This document shows positions 23,974 through 33,805 of a DNA stretch of 64,000 nt, piece after piece; the first letter of the stretch is position 1; every line of letters starts with the position of its first letter. This DNA comes from Leptospira broomii serovar Hurstbridge str. 5399 (GTDB taxonomy: Bacteria; Spirochaetota; Leptospiria; Leptospirales; Leptospiraceae), in NCBI RefSeq assembly GCF_000243715.2, contig NZ_AHMO02000008.1:2274001-2338000 (forward strand). Direction: 5' to 3'. Under the pieces are notes generated by a model. It was not told the DNA's origin. It was given only the letters and a program-made list of their open reading frames with translations, and searched no databases. The position numbers were made by a program, and so were the translations under genes.

Positions 23974-24335
23974 TAGATGCCCACTGTGTAGCGGCCGCCG
24001 AGGCGCCATCCTTGGATTGATTTTTAACTATAGACACACGAGACTGTCGGCTAAGTACGGCTTGGCTACTGCGCTGCGGGATCGCTTCTCAACCCTCGCT
24101 TGGAATTCATCAAACACGACTTTGTCACTCGTCTCGCCTGCGTGGACTCCGAAGCAACTCTTGATAATGTCCTGAAAGTTTCGCATAATTCTCTTTTTTG
24201 ACTTGATTTGAACATGCATGATGATTTTATTCTCGTGGTTTAAAGTCAGTCTTCGATTTTCATTATCGGAGTGGCTTGAGTCATCGAAGAGACTTCACGG
24301 ATGCGGAGTCTTTCGTTTATTATTGGCAGGATAAA
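23974..24335. other. Intergenic region with a GC-rich patch
   Basis: About 360 bases. The first part (23979-24110) is GC-rich, including GCGGCCGCCGAGGCGCC. It resembles decayed repeated DNA more than local coding sequence. A minus-strand frame (24028-24219, 63 codons) exists without supporting signals. A promoter for the following gene is not obvious. Confidence 0.4.
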
Positions 24336-26372
24336 ATGAGCCGCACGTTAAATGTAATTTTTTCTCCCACAGATTCTCGAGGTAACACTATCATCTATGT
24401 CCCCAACCAATCCGGTGATCCGGTATCCTCGGGCGAAACATTCCAGATTCAGCTCATGAATACTAGCGGGCAAGCTGTCCTATTAAAAAAAGGGGATCCG
24501 GTTGGTGATCAGGCGATTCCCTCTAATTCGTTTTTGCTTAGCATATTCCTTCCTGAAATTTTTACCGCCTCCGATTTGGAGGAGGTCATGGTCAGCCCTC
24601 AGGAGAATTGGAAGATAAAATGCTTTTCGGATGACGGAATCTACTTAATGCTCGCTCCGGTTTCGGATACAAGTATTCCGGCAAACGGAAGCCTTACGCT
24701 AAAACTTTCAGGATTCAAAACTTCCTCTCCTCGTCAGATTCCGCAGGCCTTGAATCTTAACTTGAATAATTTGGACGCGCCCATTGTCGGCGATGGAATC
24801 TATTCAACTCAAGCAGAAATACTCCAAGTGCCGAAGCAGGGGAACAAGGATTTGATTTTAATCGCAAATGCCGAAAATTCCCCGGTCGTCTACTTAACTC
24901 CGTCCGATGCGCCCGCGAATAATACGAACTCCGTCAGTTTCTATTTGACCAATCGCGATCCTAACGCGGCTCAAATACCGGCCACAGCGAACGTCTCCTA
25001 TATTAGGATTTCCTTTGATACCGGACAGGATTTGGGAGATTTGACCGGCGCTGCCGATGCGGAACTTGCAAATGTTTCGCTGATACGGGAATACCAGAAT
25101 TTATTCTCCCTTTCCGTGGAAAGAATTCGGAACATTCCCACCTGGAAATTTACCGCAAGTACGGACGTTTTTCTCAACGGAGGAAGCAATGATCGTTTAG
25201 AATTCCAGCTGGATAATTTAGTCAGTCATATCCAGCCCGGGATCGCCAATGTTTATTTAGAATTTTTTAATATCCCAGGATTTAACGACGGTTATGCGAC
25301 TTTCTCCCTACAAAAAGAACTCCCTGCCGCGGTGATTAGCGCCTTTTTCATCTCGCCGTCGCAACTCGCTTACGGGGATTCCATCACGTTGCAATGGCAG
25401 ACACAAGGAGCTGAATATTGTACCTTAAGTACGAATATCGGCAGTCTTTCGGATCAGAACGGCCAAACCATCCAGGCCTATCAAACTTTTCCGGCAATGG
25501 AATCAGGCCTGAAAGTCACCCCTGTTTTGCCTCAATTGCAAAAATCTAATTCACCTATTTTGTTCTCGGTCGGAATTTCCGCGTTTACCCAGGACGGTCG
25601 TAGCAATAGCAAGCAAGAAGGAATTTTAATCGAACCTGTGGGCTGCTCGTTGGCGTCTTCCGTGACCGGTCCGATTAAAGTAGGAGATTCGGTTCAGTTA
25701 AGTTGGAGTTCTCAATTCGCCCATTCTCTTTCGATCGATCAAGGGATCGGAAATGTAGCCGCGAGCGGTTCAGTTAACGTTTCTCCTTCGCATGACACGA
25801 CATATACGCTCACCGCTCAGGGATTATACGGTCCGATCACTTCTGCGGTTACCGTGAAGGTGCAATCCGTTAAGATTAACCTTTTTCAGGCGAATGTGTC
25901 CAGCGCCAAAATCGGCGATCCGATCGGCTTCTTATGGGATACGGAATTCGCGACCACCCTCGATATTAACGGAACCCAATTGCCGTCCGGTAAAGGAAGC
26001 ATCGACCTTTTCTTAAGTCGTTCGACCGAAGTCTTCACTTTAACCTGCAACGGGGGAAATGGTCCTGTCTCTCAATCCATTTCCATAACGGCGACGGATG
26101 GAGTCGAGATCACTAGCGTCGGAGGTTTATGGGAATCGAATAAATTCTATTTCGAAGAAGCCATGGCCGTTTTCAACTGGACGACACTTCGCGCAGTTTC
26201 CTGCCAAGTCACCGTTAACGGGGGAGTGGTCTCCACTGCGCTTTCGGGAAGCGCTTCCGTAGGTGCAGGAACGGGGGATAATCCGCAAAGTACGACGTTT
26301 GTTGTGACGGCCCAGGGGCCGGGAGGTCCCGTCTCTCAAGCTTACACCGTGGTCCCGCCGTATAGCGTTTGA
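24336..26372 (+). CDS. Large Ig-like protein, paralogue of the facing gene
   Basis: About 678 residues, no signal peptide. The N-terminal ~310 residues share a beta-rich domain with the convergent gene at 26393-28168: FSPTDSRGNTIIYVPNQSG, APRQIPQ-like and YIRISFDTGQDLGD segments, TDVFLNGGSNDRLEF. Three Ig-like units follow, marked by SITLQWQTQGAEYC, SVQLSWSSQFAHSLSIDQG and IGFLWDTEFATTLDINGTQ, plus a C-terminal one absent from the paralogue. I chose the ATG at 24336 because AGGA lies 5 bases upstream and the alignment to the paralogue begins there; a longer frame from 24276 exists. Function unknown; probably belongs with the neighbouring cluster. Confidence 0.75.
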   Translation: MSRTLNVIFSPTDSRGNTIIYVPNQSGDPVSSGETFQIQLMNTSGQAVLLKKGDPVGDQAIPSNSFLLSIFLPEIFTASDLEEVMVSPQENWKIKCFSDDGIYLMLAPVSDTSIPANGSLTLKLSGFKTSSPRQIPQALNLNLNNLDAPIVGDGIYSTQAEILQVPKQGNKDLILIANAENSPVVYLTPSDAPANNTNSVSFYLTNRDPNAAQIPATANVSYIRISFDTGQDLGDLTGAADAELANVSLIREYQNLFSLSVERIRNIPTWKFTASTDVFLNGGSNDRLEFQLDNLVSHIQPGIANVYLEFFNIPGFNDGYATFSLQKELPAAVISAFFISPSQLAYGDSITLQWQTQGAEYCTLSTNIGSLSDQNGQTIQAYQTFPAMESGLKVTPVLPQLQKSNSPILFSVGISAFTQDGRSNSKQEGILIEPVGCSLASSVTGPIKVGDSVQLSWSSQFAHSLSIDQGIGNVAASGSVNVSPSHDTTYTLTAQGLYGPITSAVTVKVQSVKINLFQANVSSAKIGDPIGFLWDTEFATTLDINGTQLPSGKGSIDLFLSRSTEVFTLTCNGGNGPVSQSISITATDGVEITSVGGLWESNKFYFEEAMAVFNWTTLRAVSCQVTVNGGVVSTALSGSASVGAGTGDNPQSTTFVVTAQGPGGPVSQAYTVVPPYSV

Positions 26373-26392
26373 ATCGATTTCTCTCTCGCTAC

Positions 26393-28168
26393 TTACATTG
26401 CGCTCGTGACCTCAACGTCGAAAGACTGCGTTAGCGAGGTTCCGTCTTTTCCTTGGCAGACTAAGGTGAAGGTTTGGAAATTGTTCATGGGAAAATCGGT
26501 AGATCCCGAACTAGCTACTTTAGATCCGTTCAGAGTTACCGAGATTGCGAAGGCTACGTCCCAGCTGATCGTAACCGGTTCCCCGATTCCGACAACGTAT
26601 GCGCTGGGCTTAAAATAGTTGATCACTAAGACGTCTACGGTTACGACTACGGAAGAAGTTACCGTGCGCAATCCCGTAGCCGTTAACGTGTATCGAGTCG
26701 TATTTTTGGGCGAGACGATAATATCTCCCGAGTCTTTGACGGTACCGATTCCCGGATCGATCGTCAACGTCCGTGCATTTTGGGATGTCCAGCTGAGCGT
26801 GACGGAGGTCCCGGGTGGAACCGGATTCAGGTTGGAAGCGGAGAGATTGCAGCCGGGCGGAAGAATTTGGATGCCTAATTCTTTGCTGCTACTTCTTCCA
26901 TCTAAGCTAAACGCATGCAGCGAAATGGAAAAGACGATCCCTCCGGAAGCCGGAATCACTGCAGGCGGAACAGGGATGATTTTTATCCCCGATTCGAGAG
27001 TCGGGAAGGATTGAAAGGCCGGGATTGTCTGGTTATTTTCGTCAAGCAGACTTCCGGTGGCCGCTTCCAAGGTGCAATAGGAAGCTCCTTCCGTTTCCCA
27101 TTGCAACCCGATTTCAGTACCCCCGACAATTGCGTACGACGAAGCGAAAAAGCCGGTAATAATCGCCTCGGGATATTCCTTTGTCAAGGTAAAATCGGAA
27201 TAGCCGTCGTTGTATCCTGGAATATTATAATATTCTATATAACATTTTGCGATTCCCGGCGATAGATGGGTGATCAGCTTCTGGATATTGAATTCGATTC
27301 TATCGTTACTTCCACCGTTTAGAAAAACATCGGTTGCCGCGGTGAATTTCCAGGTGGGAATTTGGCCGATGCGTTCGAAATTTAACGTAAAGCCGTTTTC
27401 GTACGCTCGTTGAATATTTACGGTGATTCCTTCCAAATCCGCGGCTTCCGCTATGTCCCCCATCCCCTTCCCCGTATCGAAGGAAATTCTGATATACGTT
27501 TGGTTCGCTTTAGCCGGAATTGCGTTGAGCGAGCGACCCGAATTCAGAATATAAAAATTAACCGTATTCTCGCTGTTCGGAGTATTCCCGCCCGGTGTGA
27601 TAAAGACTATGTTCCCGTCGATCGTTCTCGATTCGATGCTAAGATCCTTATTTCCTTTTTTCGGGACCTGTTGGATGAATATATTGAAGTCGTATTCTCC
27701 GGTACCTATTGCCGAAGCGTCCACATTCAATACGTTGATCGCAAGTTTTTGCGGAATTTGCCTCGGAGCGGCGACGAAACCGATTAAAGTGAGCGAGATG
27801 ATTCCTTCGGCCGGGAGCGTTAAGTCGCTAGCCGGGCAAATGACTAGATAATTTCCGTCGTCCGTAAACGACTTTAGCTTCCAGTTCGCCGGGGAATTCA
27901 ATCGGATGGAAGAAAGGGAATCCGCCCCGATGCTCTCCGGTAGATAGATGACGAGCAGGGAGGCCGCTCCCGAAGTTTGTCCGTCGGGTACGGGCTCTCC
28001 GCCTTTCAGCGAAATCGGTGCACTTCCGTTATTCGTAATTGTTAAGGTAAAATAATTTTCGCTAGAAACGGACTCACCGTCCGCATTCGGAACGTATAAT
28101 ATTCCGTTCTGATTCGAGTCGACGGGCGATATGGAAAGAGCTAGGCGGTTAGTTGCAGTGATCGTCAT
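26393..28168 (-). CDS. Large Ig-like protein of the minus-strand cluster
   Basis: About 591 residues, no signal peptide or membrane segment. The N-terminal domain contains SPVDSNQNGILYVPNADG, FTLTITNNGSAPISLKGGEP and YIRISFDTGKGMGD. The C-terminal third has Ig-like repeats (IGLQWETEGASYC; SVTLSWTSQNARTLTIDPG; PVTISWDVAFAISVTLNGS). The start at 28168 lies 5 bases past the preceding gene's stop, with GGAG 10 bases upstream; a longer frame to 28225 would overlap that gene. It is the last gene of a 19-kb same-strand array and converges with its own paralogue 20 bases away. Function unknown; a binding or scaffold role is inferred. Confidence 0.75.
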   Translation of the reverse strand: MTITATNRLALSISPVDSNQNGILYVPNADGESVSSENYFTLTITNNGSAPISLKGGEPVPDGQTSGAASLLVIYLPESIGADSLSSIRLNSPANWKLKSFTDDGNYLVICPASDLTLPAEGIISLTLIGFVAAPRQIPQKLAINVLNVDASAIGTGEYDFNIFIQQVPKKGNKDLSIESRTIDGNIVFITPGGNTPNSENTVNFYILNSGRSLNAIPAKANQTYIRISFDTGKGMGDIAEAADLEGITVNIQRAYENGFTLNFERIGQIPTWKFTAATDVFLNGGSNDRIEFNIQKLITHLSPGIAKCYIEYYNIPGYNDGYSDFTLTKEYPEAIITGFFASSYAIVGGTEIGLQWETEGASYCTLEAATGSLLDENNQTIPAFQSFPTLESGIKIIPVPPAVIPASGGIVFSISLHAFSLDGRSSSKELGIQILPPGCNLSASNLNPVPPGTSVTLSWTSQNARTLTIDPGIGTVKDSGDIIVSPKNTTRYTLTATGLRTVTSSVVVTVDVLVINYFKPSAYVVGIGEPVTISWDVAFAISVTLNGSKVASSGSTDFPMNNFQTFTLVCQGKDGTSLTQSFDVEVTSAM

Positions 28169-28173
28169 AAAGT

Positions 28174-31100
28174 TTATTCTCCGTTGGAATTTTGTTTCGG
28201 GTCGGTAGCTTTTATTTTTAGCCATCCTTCTCTAAATAGCAGATTACTGGAAAAATTCGTCTCAGTATGGACCTTCTCGATCGAAGAAAGATTCTGCCAG
28301 GAGCCGGACTCCTTTTCCACCCAGGTCCAGTCCGTTCCGGCTATAAGCGGTATAGGTACTTGGAGACGGTCCGATGGAGTCAAAACGGGCGCCGTTTGAA
28401 ACGTTACGCTCATCTTTTCCAACGCCTGCGCATAATGATATCTCGGGATATCGATCCTTTTTTGGGGAACGATTCCCGTAGTGGCATGAATTGAAGCTCG
28501 CGGATCGACGAGAAGTAGAACCGTCGTAGGATCCTCTGCAGGATCCGGTTTAAGGGTAATTGTTGTTTCCGAAGGGATGGTGATTGTCGAATCGGAGCCG
28601 TCGGAGTGCGAGGAGTAGAAAACGGAGAAATCCGTTTTGCCGTCTTTTTCCGGATAAAAGCCGAGTAATCCGTCTTGGTATTGTAAGGCGCTTCCTAATC
28701 TAAGAGGAAAGGAAACTTGGGTGAAGCCCGCGACATCGCTTCGGTTCTGATTGCTAATATTATAATGTAGCGAGGCCCAACTTTGATTTTGAACCGGATT
28801 TCCTTTTAACTCCACCTTTAATTTCGCCCTCACAATCGCGATCGGTCGACCGATGAATTGAACTAAGCTAGTAGTCTCGCTGTAGTTTTGCGGTTCTATA
28901 AATTGCAGGGATTTGTCCAGCGTGCTTATGAACGATTTCAAAAAGGTTTCCTTCCTATTTAGAATATTAGAAACGAATTCCAGAATATGCGAATTTTTGA
29001 ATGTTTGGTTCATCTTTTGCGAAAAATCCGCATCCTGAACTCGTATCGTAATTAGGGGATTGCTACCCGGAGAACTTTCGAAAAAGATACCGCTATCATC
29101 GTAAGCTGCGATCGATCCTAATGAATTTCCGTCTTGGTCGTATAAAATCAGGCTCCCGTCGAGATAGTTCGGTAGAATCCAGCCGTGGATCGGCGAATTG
29201 ATGCTATTCATTTCTTCCGCGTCGTCGTACGTCGATAACCAACGAAACAACAATCTTGCCGGCTGAACAAAGCGCGGAGGAAGGAAAGCTGGATAAATAT
29301 CGTTTTGAACAGAAAGGCTACGGGAGGCTACCGTAGGCGGGGTGTCATAATCGCGATATTGACCGAAAGCGTCGATCACTCTTAGTTTCTGTATACGCGC
29401 AAGCCCGCATCGGATCGGGTTAAAGTTGATTTCCGTCAGGGGATTAGCGTCGTTCGTTCCGTTGACGAAGCTCTGTATTTTTTGGTTAAATGTCCTTTCG
29501 AGTCCGCGCGCCAAAGGATCGTGTACTTGAAATTGCATCTCTTGGGCTTGCATTCCCAATGCTTCGTTGAATCCCGAAAGTGCCTGCGACAAAACCGGAA
29601 TATTCACTGCCTGTTCGAGGATCTTCTGAACGATCGGATTCGAGGAATACTTTTGATAGTCGTTTACTCGATCTTTCAAATTCTTAATCGCTTGGGGAGT
29701 CAGTATCGTAGCGCCGGTATAGTTTTGCTCCTGTCCCAATCCTTCTCCGCCGTATTTTAAGTCCGTTTCTCCGTCAGGAAGTTTACAATTCTTTTGAATA
29801 AAATCGGGGATATAGTTCGGTAGCGCAATTCCTTGGGTGACTGTTTCAATCGTCTGGTATGGTCGAAATGCAAAATTCCACTGGAGAAGAATCGGATGCC
29901 AAGGACGATCCCATATATTAAATTGTAACGGTGAAGGTATTACACCGGACGCGATATGATTCTTGTAAAATGTCTCCGACCCACTCGAGTCGAATTCGCT
30001 CCGCAATTGTTCCAAGATGCCAGGGATAGAAGATGCTTCACTTGCTTTCAGAAGGACTCCCCATTGACTTTTATCCAAATAATACAATTCCGAGAGAACT
30101 AGATCGGGTAGATTCCCCAAAGGAATATTGGAAATGTCGGAGTACTTAGGCAATTGGCCGGATACTATCGCATAAGATTTTCCCGAAGACGTGAACTGAA
30201 ATGCTGTGATTGTTTGCGTGTCGAGTCGGCAGAGTAACTTACCGCTCTCAGAAAACGCGCCGTCGAATCCGTACCTGCTCGAGGGCTGAAGATCTTTGCC
30301 GGAAATTAATACTATCGGATCATTGGGTTTGTAAAATCTAGGCGCTTCGATTGCCTTTAGAGAATATCCTTTTCCGATCTCATCCGAAATTTTTTGCGAA
30401 AGGGTTTGGATTTCGGAAGTAAGCGTGGAGAGATTATCGGAGAGAACTTGAAACTGCGATTGGTCGCCCGTATTCGCTTCGATGAATTGTCTTATATCAT
30501 TCGAACTTACCGGAGGCGGATTCCCGGTTGCAGGATACAAAGACGCGATGAACTTATACCAATCCGCGAATACCTGTTTTTTTATGGAAAGGATCTGCGC
30601 GGAATTTTGATCCGCTTGTATTTGATATCGATTTAATTGATTGAGATCTTTAGAGACTTGCTCCGATAATCCGGTTGCGTCTTCGGTTTTCGGATCGGCC
30701 GGGATGATGGTCCATAATGTTTCCGTTTGTTTAGTACCGAAAAAGCTTTTATGCAATACTCGTTGCAGGTCGGCCATTGCCCCTACGTCCGTTAATTTAT
30801 CTAGATATCCGATCTGCAAAGCCTCGATAAAACGCTCCAATTGGCTCCTGCTCAAACCGGGTATTTGGATCAAAGCGGAAAGAAGGCTCGCTAATCCTTC
30901 CGAGTTCGTATTTGCAAGGGCGACTTGAGTTGCGCTCAAATCCGTTTTGGAACTTATGTAATTCGTCGTCGGATTCCATTTTACGTTTCCGAGCATTCCC
31001 ACGCATGCCATCTGTGAAATGGAATCGATCTGAGTTTTGTCGGGGAGCTCCCAGTGGAAGGTATCTAAAGTTTTAGCAAGATCGTTGGATGAATGAATCG

Positions 31101-31845
31101 GATCATTGTTTTGATCGTTATACCAGCCAATGACAGCATAACTGATCGAATAGTTGTCCGGGTTAAAATTGACCTGATCTGCGAATGTATCTTGAAATCC
31201 GAATACGGTTTTACAATTCGGATAGTACGAGGCAAACCGAGGCTCCCCGTATCCGATCGCAGTAAGAGGAGTTAATCTTTCTATATTCGGGTCCGGACTT
31301 TCGGACCATTTTTCCAATTCTATCGCTCTTCCCATATATCGAAAAGGCGGATTCGTTTGAGAGAAGGCGAAATTGCCGCCTTTATTAAAGGGAATATTCG
31401 TGTGATCGTAATATGTATTTGCGTCCGTAGATAGAAAATCGGATTCCACGATCCAAGATTTTTGAGTCGTTTGCGATCCATCTCCATCCAAACTTGTTAG
31501 TATTCTTGTGACTAACCATCGATTCGGAACATTCGGAAACTGAATAGATACGGCGCCTGTGTCCGTATTTTTTATCTGCATTCCTTGCGTAAGTGCATCC
31601 GGTAGAGCCCAATGAAGATGAACGCCTATTTTTAACGGCAAACTTTCCGTTTGAAAAGGTTTGTTCACGAACAGATCGCTAAGATTCGGTCCTTGTGGGC
31701 CGCCCATATACGGTAATGTGACGAAGTTTGCAGTCGCAGGTGCGGTGAGAGAGGTCCGCTGCTCCGAATCTTCCTTTCCTATGCACATAGCATCCAAATC
31801 AATCGGGACGAGTAAAAAAGAGGACGTATTATTTGTCTGGCTCAT
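28174..31845 (-). CDS. 1223-residue cluster protein of unknown function
   Basis: No signal peptide. Landmark segments: SLPLKIGVHLHWALPDALTQ (about 73-92), VPNRWLVTRIL, a long helical, probably coiled-coil middle (about 385-500), EAPRFYKPNDPIVLISGKDL (about 500-520), and a C-terminal third rich in beta strands with LLLVDPRASIHATTGIVP. I believe similar proteins occur in scattered bacterial clusters, but I cannot name a family. The start at 31845 has GGAG 11 bases upstream and follows the previous gene by 8 bases. Composition and size suggest a structural or multi-domain scaffold protein, which is inference. Confidence 0.75.
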   Translation of the reverse strand: MSQTNNTSSFLLVPIDLDAMCIGKEDSEQRTSLTAPATANFVTLPYMGGPQGPNLSDLFVNKPFQTESLPLKIGVHLHWALPDALTQGMQIKNTDTGAVSIQFPNVPNRWLVTRILTSLDGDGSQTTQKSWIVESDFLSTDANTYYDHTNIPFNKGGNFAFSQTNPPFRYMGRAIELEKWSESPDPNIERLTPLTAIGYGEPRFASYYPNCKTVFGFQDTFADQVNFNPDNYSISYAVIGWYNDQNNDPIHSSNDLAKTLDTFHWELPDKTQIDSISQMACVGMLGNVKWNPTTNYISSKTDLSATQVALANTNSEGLASLLSALIQIPGLSRSQLERFIEALQIGYLDKLTDVGAMADLQRVLHKSFFGTKQTETLWTIIPADPKTEDATGLSEQVSKDLNQLNRYQIQADQNSAQILSIKKQVFADWYKFIASLYPATGNPPPVSSNDIRQFIEANTGDQSQFQVLSDNLSTLTSEIQTLSQKISDEIGKGYSLKAIEAPRFYKPNDPIVLISGKDLQPSSRYGFDGAFSESGKLLCRLDTQTITAFQFTSSGKSYAIVSGQLPKYSDISNIPLGNLPDLVLSELYYLDKSQWGVLLKASEASSIPGILEQLRSEFDSSGSETFYKNHIASGVIPSPLQFNIWDRPWHPILLQWNFAFRPYQTIETVTQGIALPNYIPDFIQKNCKLPDGETDLKYGGEGLGQEQNYTGATILTPQAIKNLKDRVNDYQKYSSNPIVQKILEQAVNIPVLSQALSGFNEALGMQAQEMQFQVHDPLARGLERTFNQKIQSFVNGTNDANPLTEINFNPIRCGLARIQKLRVIDAFGQYRDYDTPPTVASRSLSVQNDIYPAFLPPRFVQPARLLFRWLSTYDDAEEMNSINSPIHGWILPNYLDGSLILYDQDGNSLGSIAAYDDSGIFFESSPGSNPLITIRVQDADFSQKMNQTFKNSHILEFVSNILNRKETFLKSFISTLDKSLQFIEPQNYSETTSLVQFIGRPIAIVRAKLKVELKGNPVQNQSWASLHYNISNQNRSDVAGFTQVSFPLRLGSALQYQDGLLGFYPEKDGKTDFSVFYSSHSDGSDSTITIPSETTITLKPDPAEDPTTVLLLVDPRASIHATTGIVPQKRIDIPRYHYAQALEKMSVTFQTAPVLTPSDRLQVPIPLIAGTDWTWVEKESGSWQNLSSIEKVHTETNFSSNLLFREGWLKIKATDPKQNSNGE

Positions 31846-31853
31846 CGATTGAA

Positions 31854-33794
31854 TTACTCCTGAGTTTTGAGAAAGCTGATCTTATCCACGCCTTCCACCA
31901 TCTGCATTGCGAATTGAGCGGAAGTAAATTGATCTGCAGTGACGTTTAATTTCTGCACTATTTCGTTCGTAAGAAGGTCGATATTTAGAACGCCGGTGTA
32001 ATCTCGAAACGGAATATTATTCAAGATTAAATTAGTTTCCAAATCTCCGTTCGGATCCCTGAGTTCCTTGCTAAATGTCTGATCGAAGTCTAATCCGAAA
32101 TGAACTCCCTCGGAAGGAAGTTGGATATCCACTTGAAGTAATTCTCCCGCAAAAAGGCATAGTATCACGTCCTTAGACAGATGATCCATTCGCAGGCATA
32201 TGAGCTGGTCGGTTGCGAGATTGTTCGCATCTTTCTGCGGAGTTGCGTAACCCCTGATTTCGAGATTGGGCCAACCTGCAACGGCGGAAGATCGAAGAAG
32301 CACTCCCGCTATCTTTTGAGGAACTTGAGGAGAGGGATTTGCACCGGATGATAATTTCCTGACTTTCATCGAGGTTTGCACGACGGATTGTCGAATCGAA
32401 GTCGCAGTTTTTTGGTCGCTTGCAAGATCTCCGGCAGTGGAGCGGCCGATACTAAATGCTCCGTCAATTAAGGAATCCACCCAATTCGTATCTAGTTCGA
32501 AAAACCGAATCGATTCCATCGGGAGCATTCGTTCGTCAGGCACTAGATAGGAAAAGGGAACTCCGATCAATAGAGAAAGTTTTCCCAGCCAACCGTTTAT
32601 AATGTCCTGCCAGTCTGATCCGCTGGGCGCATCGGCGGCAGCTAAGGATGGATCGCCGAAAAGTTGGCTGATCAACTCCTTTTCGGCGACCAAAATATCC
32701 TGCCGTTTTTGGGAAAGTTTCCAGCGATACAGTGCTATAGAGAAAGAACGACTTTGCAACCCTAAGAGTCGACCTAACTCCCAAGCCGCAGAATAGGACA
32801 GGTTAAAGATTCCGTTGTTGGAATCGTATAAAGTCAATTCGTCTGAGGAAGAGGCGGGAAAGGCGGCCGTTACCGGAACGGCATACGGCACAAGCGGTCC
32901 TCGATACCAGGAGACTGTTTTGTCCCCCTGTCGTAAACGGTGCGGTAGAGGTAGACAACCTGACTTTACCATGTTTTGAGCAACTGTAGAGAGTCCGGGA
33001 AGGTCAGGCAAACGCGGCGTTGAAGGATTTCGATTCAGATTGGAAACTAAATGCTTGAATGTGAATTGTTCTGACTCCGCGGAAAAACTCCATTTGCTTA
33101 GCAAAACAAGCGTGACATTCCCCATTGAATCAGGAGCATAGCGGGAGTTTATTAGAGAATCATAATATCCTTCTAAAGAAACGAGATATGCGGTGTTAAC
33201 CGAGCCGGGTTTCCCGATGCGGTTCCCCACGACTATCGCAAATTCGCCGGGTCCATCTTCCGTTGCGGTCGCTTTGTCCGAAGTCTCCACGAGTCGAACA
33301 TGAGTGAGTCGGTTCATTTCACTTTCGAGGGGAATGATCGAATCTAAAATTTTCTTGGGTAAGCTAATAGTTTGACATGAATCCGATATCTGGTCGCCGG
33401 ATTCCAGCGGCCACCCGAGGTTTCCAATCGTCACCGTATTCGTTTTCACCTGTGCGAATTCCGAGGAATCGATTAAGAGAATGGCAAGCCAAGGAGTGCC
33501 GCTGGTTTCCGTTCCTGCAGTTCTTTCCCAAGGTAAGGTAGATTTGGAAATTACAATGTGAGGTAAACAATTGGAAAAGTCTCCGAAACTTCCATCGGGA
33601 GGAAAGTAAGCGACAATCTCCTCGGAAGCGATTTTGAATCGCTCTCCTCTTACCGAAAGGACCTTGGTTTCCGAAAACGAATCCGTATCTCCAAAGCCCA
33701 AGTCGACTTGGTGTTGTATTTGGATCGTGTAGTCTCCCGATTTCAAATCCGGACGATGATATTGTATGAATTCCACTGTTCTGTTATCTGACAT
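31854..33794 (-). CDS. 646-residue cluster protein of unknown function
   Basis: No signal peptide. It opens with FIQYHRPDLKSGDYTIQIQH, then YFPPDGSFGDFSNCLPHIV and ISKSTLPWERTAG (about 63-95), which look like conserved blocks of an uncharacterised family. The C-terminal half is helical around the SAAWELGRLLGLQSRSFSI segment, then has SEGVHFGLDFDQTF near the end. It lies 11 bases after the giant DUF6603-like gene and 8 bases before the 1223-residue gene, so these three are almost certainly co-expressed. I cannot assign an activity. Confidence 0.75.
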   Translation of the reverse strand: MSDNRTVEFIQYHRPDLKSGDYTIQIQHQVDLGFGDTDSFSETKVLSVRGERFKIASEEIVAYFPPDGSFGDFSNCLPHIVISKSTLPWERTAGTETSGTPWLAILLIDSSEFAQVKTNTVTIGNLGWPLESGDQISDSCQTISLPKKILDSIIPLESEMNRLTHVRLVETSDKATATEDGPGEFAIVVGNRIGKPGSVNTAYLVSLEGYYDSLINSRYAPDSMGNVTLVLLSKWSFSAESEQFTFKHLVSNLNRNPSTPRLPDLPGLSTVAQNMVKSGCLPLPHRLRQGDKTVSWYRGPLVPYAVPVTAAFPASSSDELTLYDSNNGIFNLSYSAAWELGRLLGLQSRSFSIALYRWKLSQKRQDILVAEKELISQLFGDPSLAAADAPSGSDWQDIINGWLGKLSLLIGVPFSYLVPDERMLPMESIRFFELDTNWVDSLIDGAFSIGRSTAGDLASDQKTATSIRQSVVQTSMKVRKLSSGANPSPQVPQKIAGVLLRSSAVAGWPNLEIRGYATPQKDANNLATDQLICLRMDHLSKDVILCLFAGELLQVDIQLPSEGVHFGLDFDQTFSKELRDPNGDLETNLILNNIPFRDYTGVLNIDLLTNEIVQKLNVTADQFTSAQFAMQMVEGVDKISFLKTQE

Positions 33795-33805
33795 GAGTTC
33801 TCTCG

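Noticed and set aside
24028..24219. 63-codon minus-strand frame after brnA
   Set aside because: No ribosome site of quality, no family; sits in a GC-rich decayed patch.
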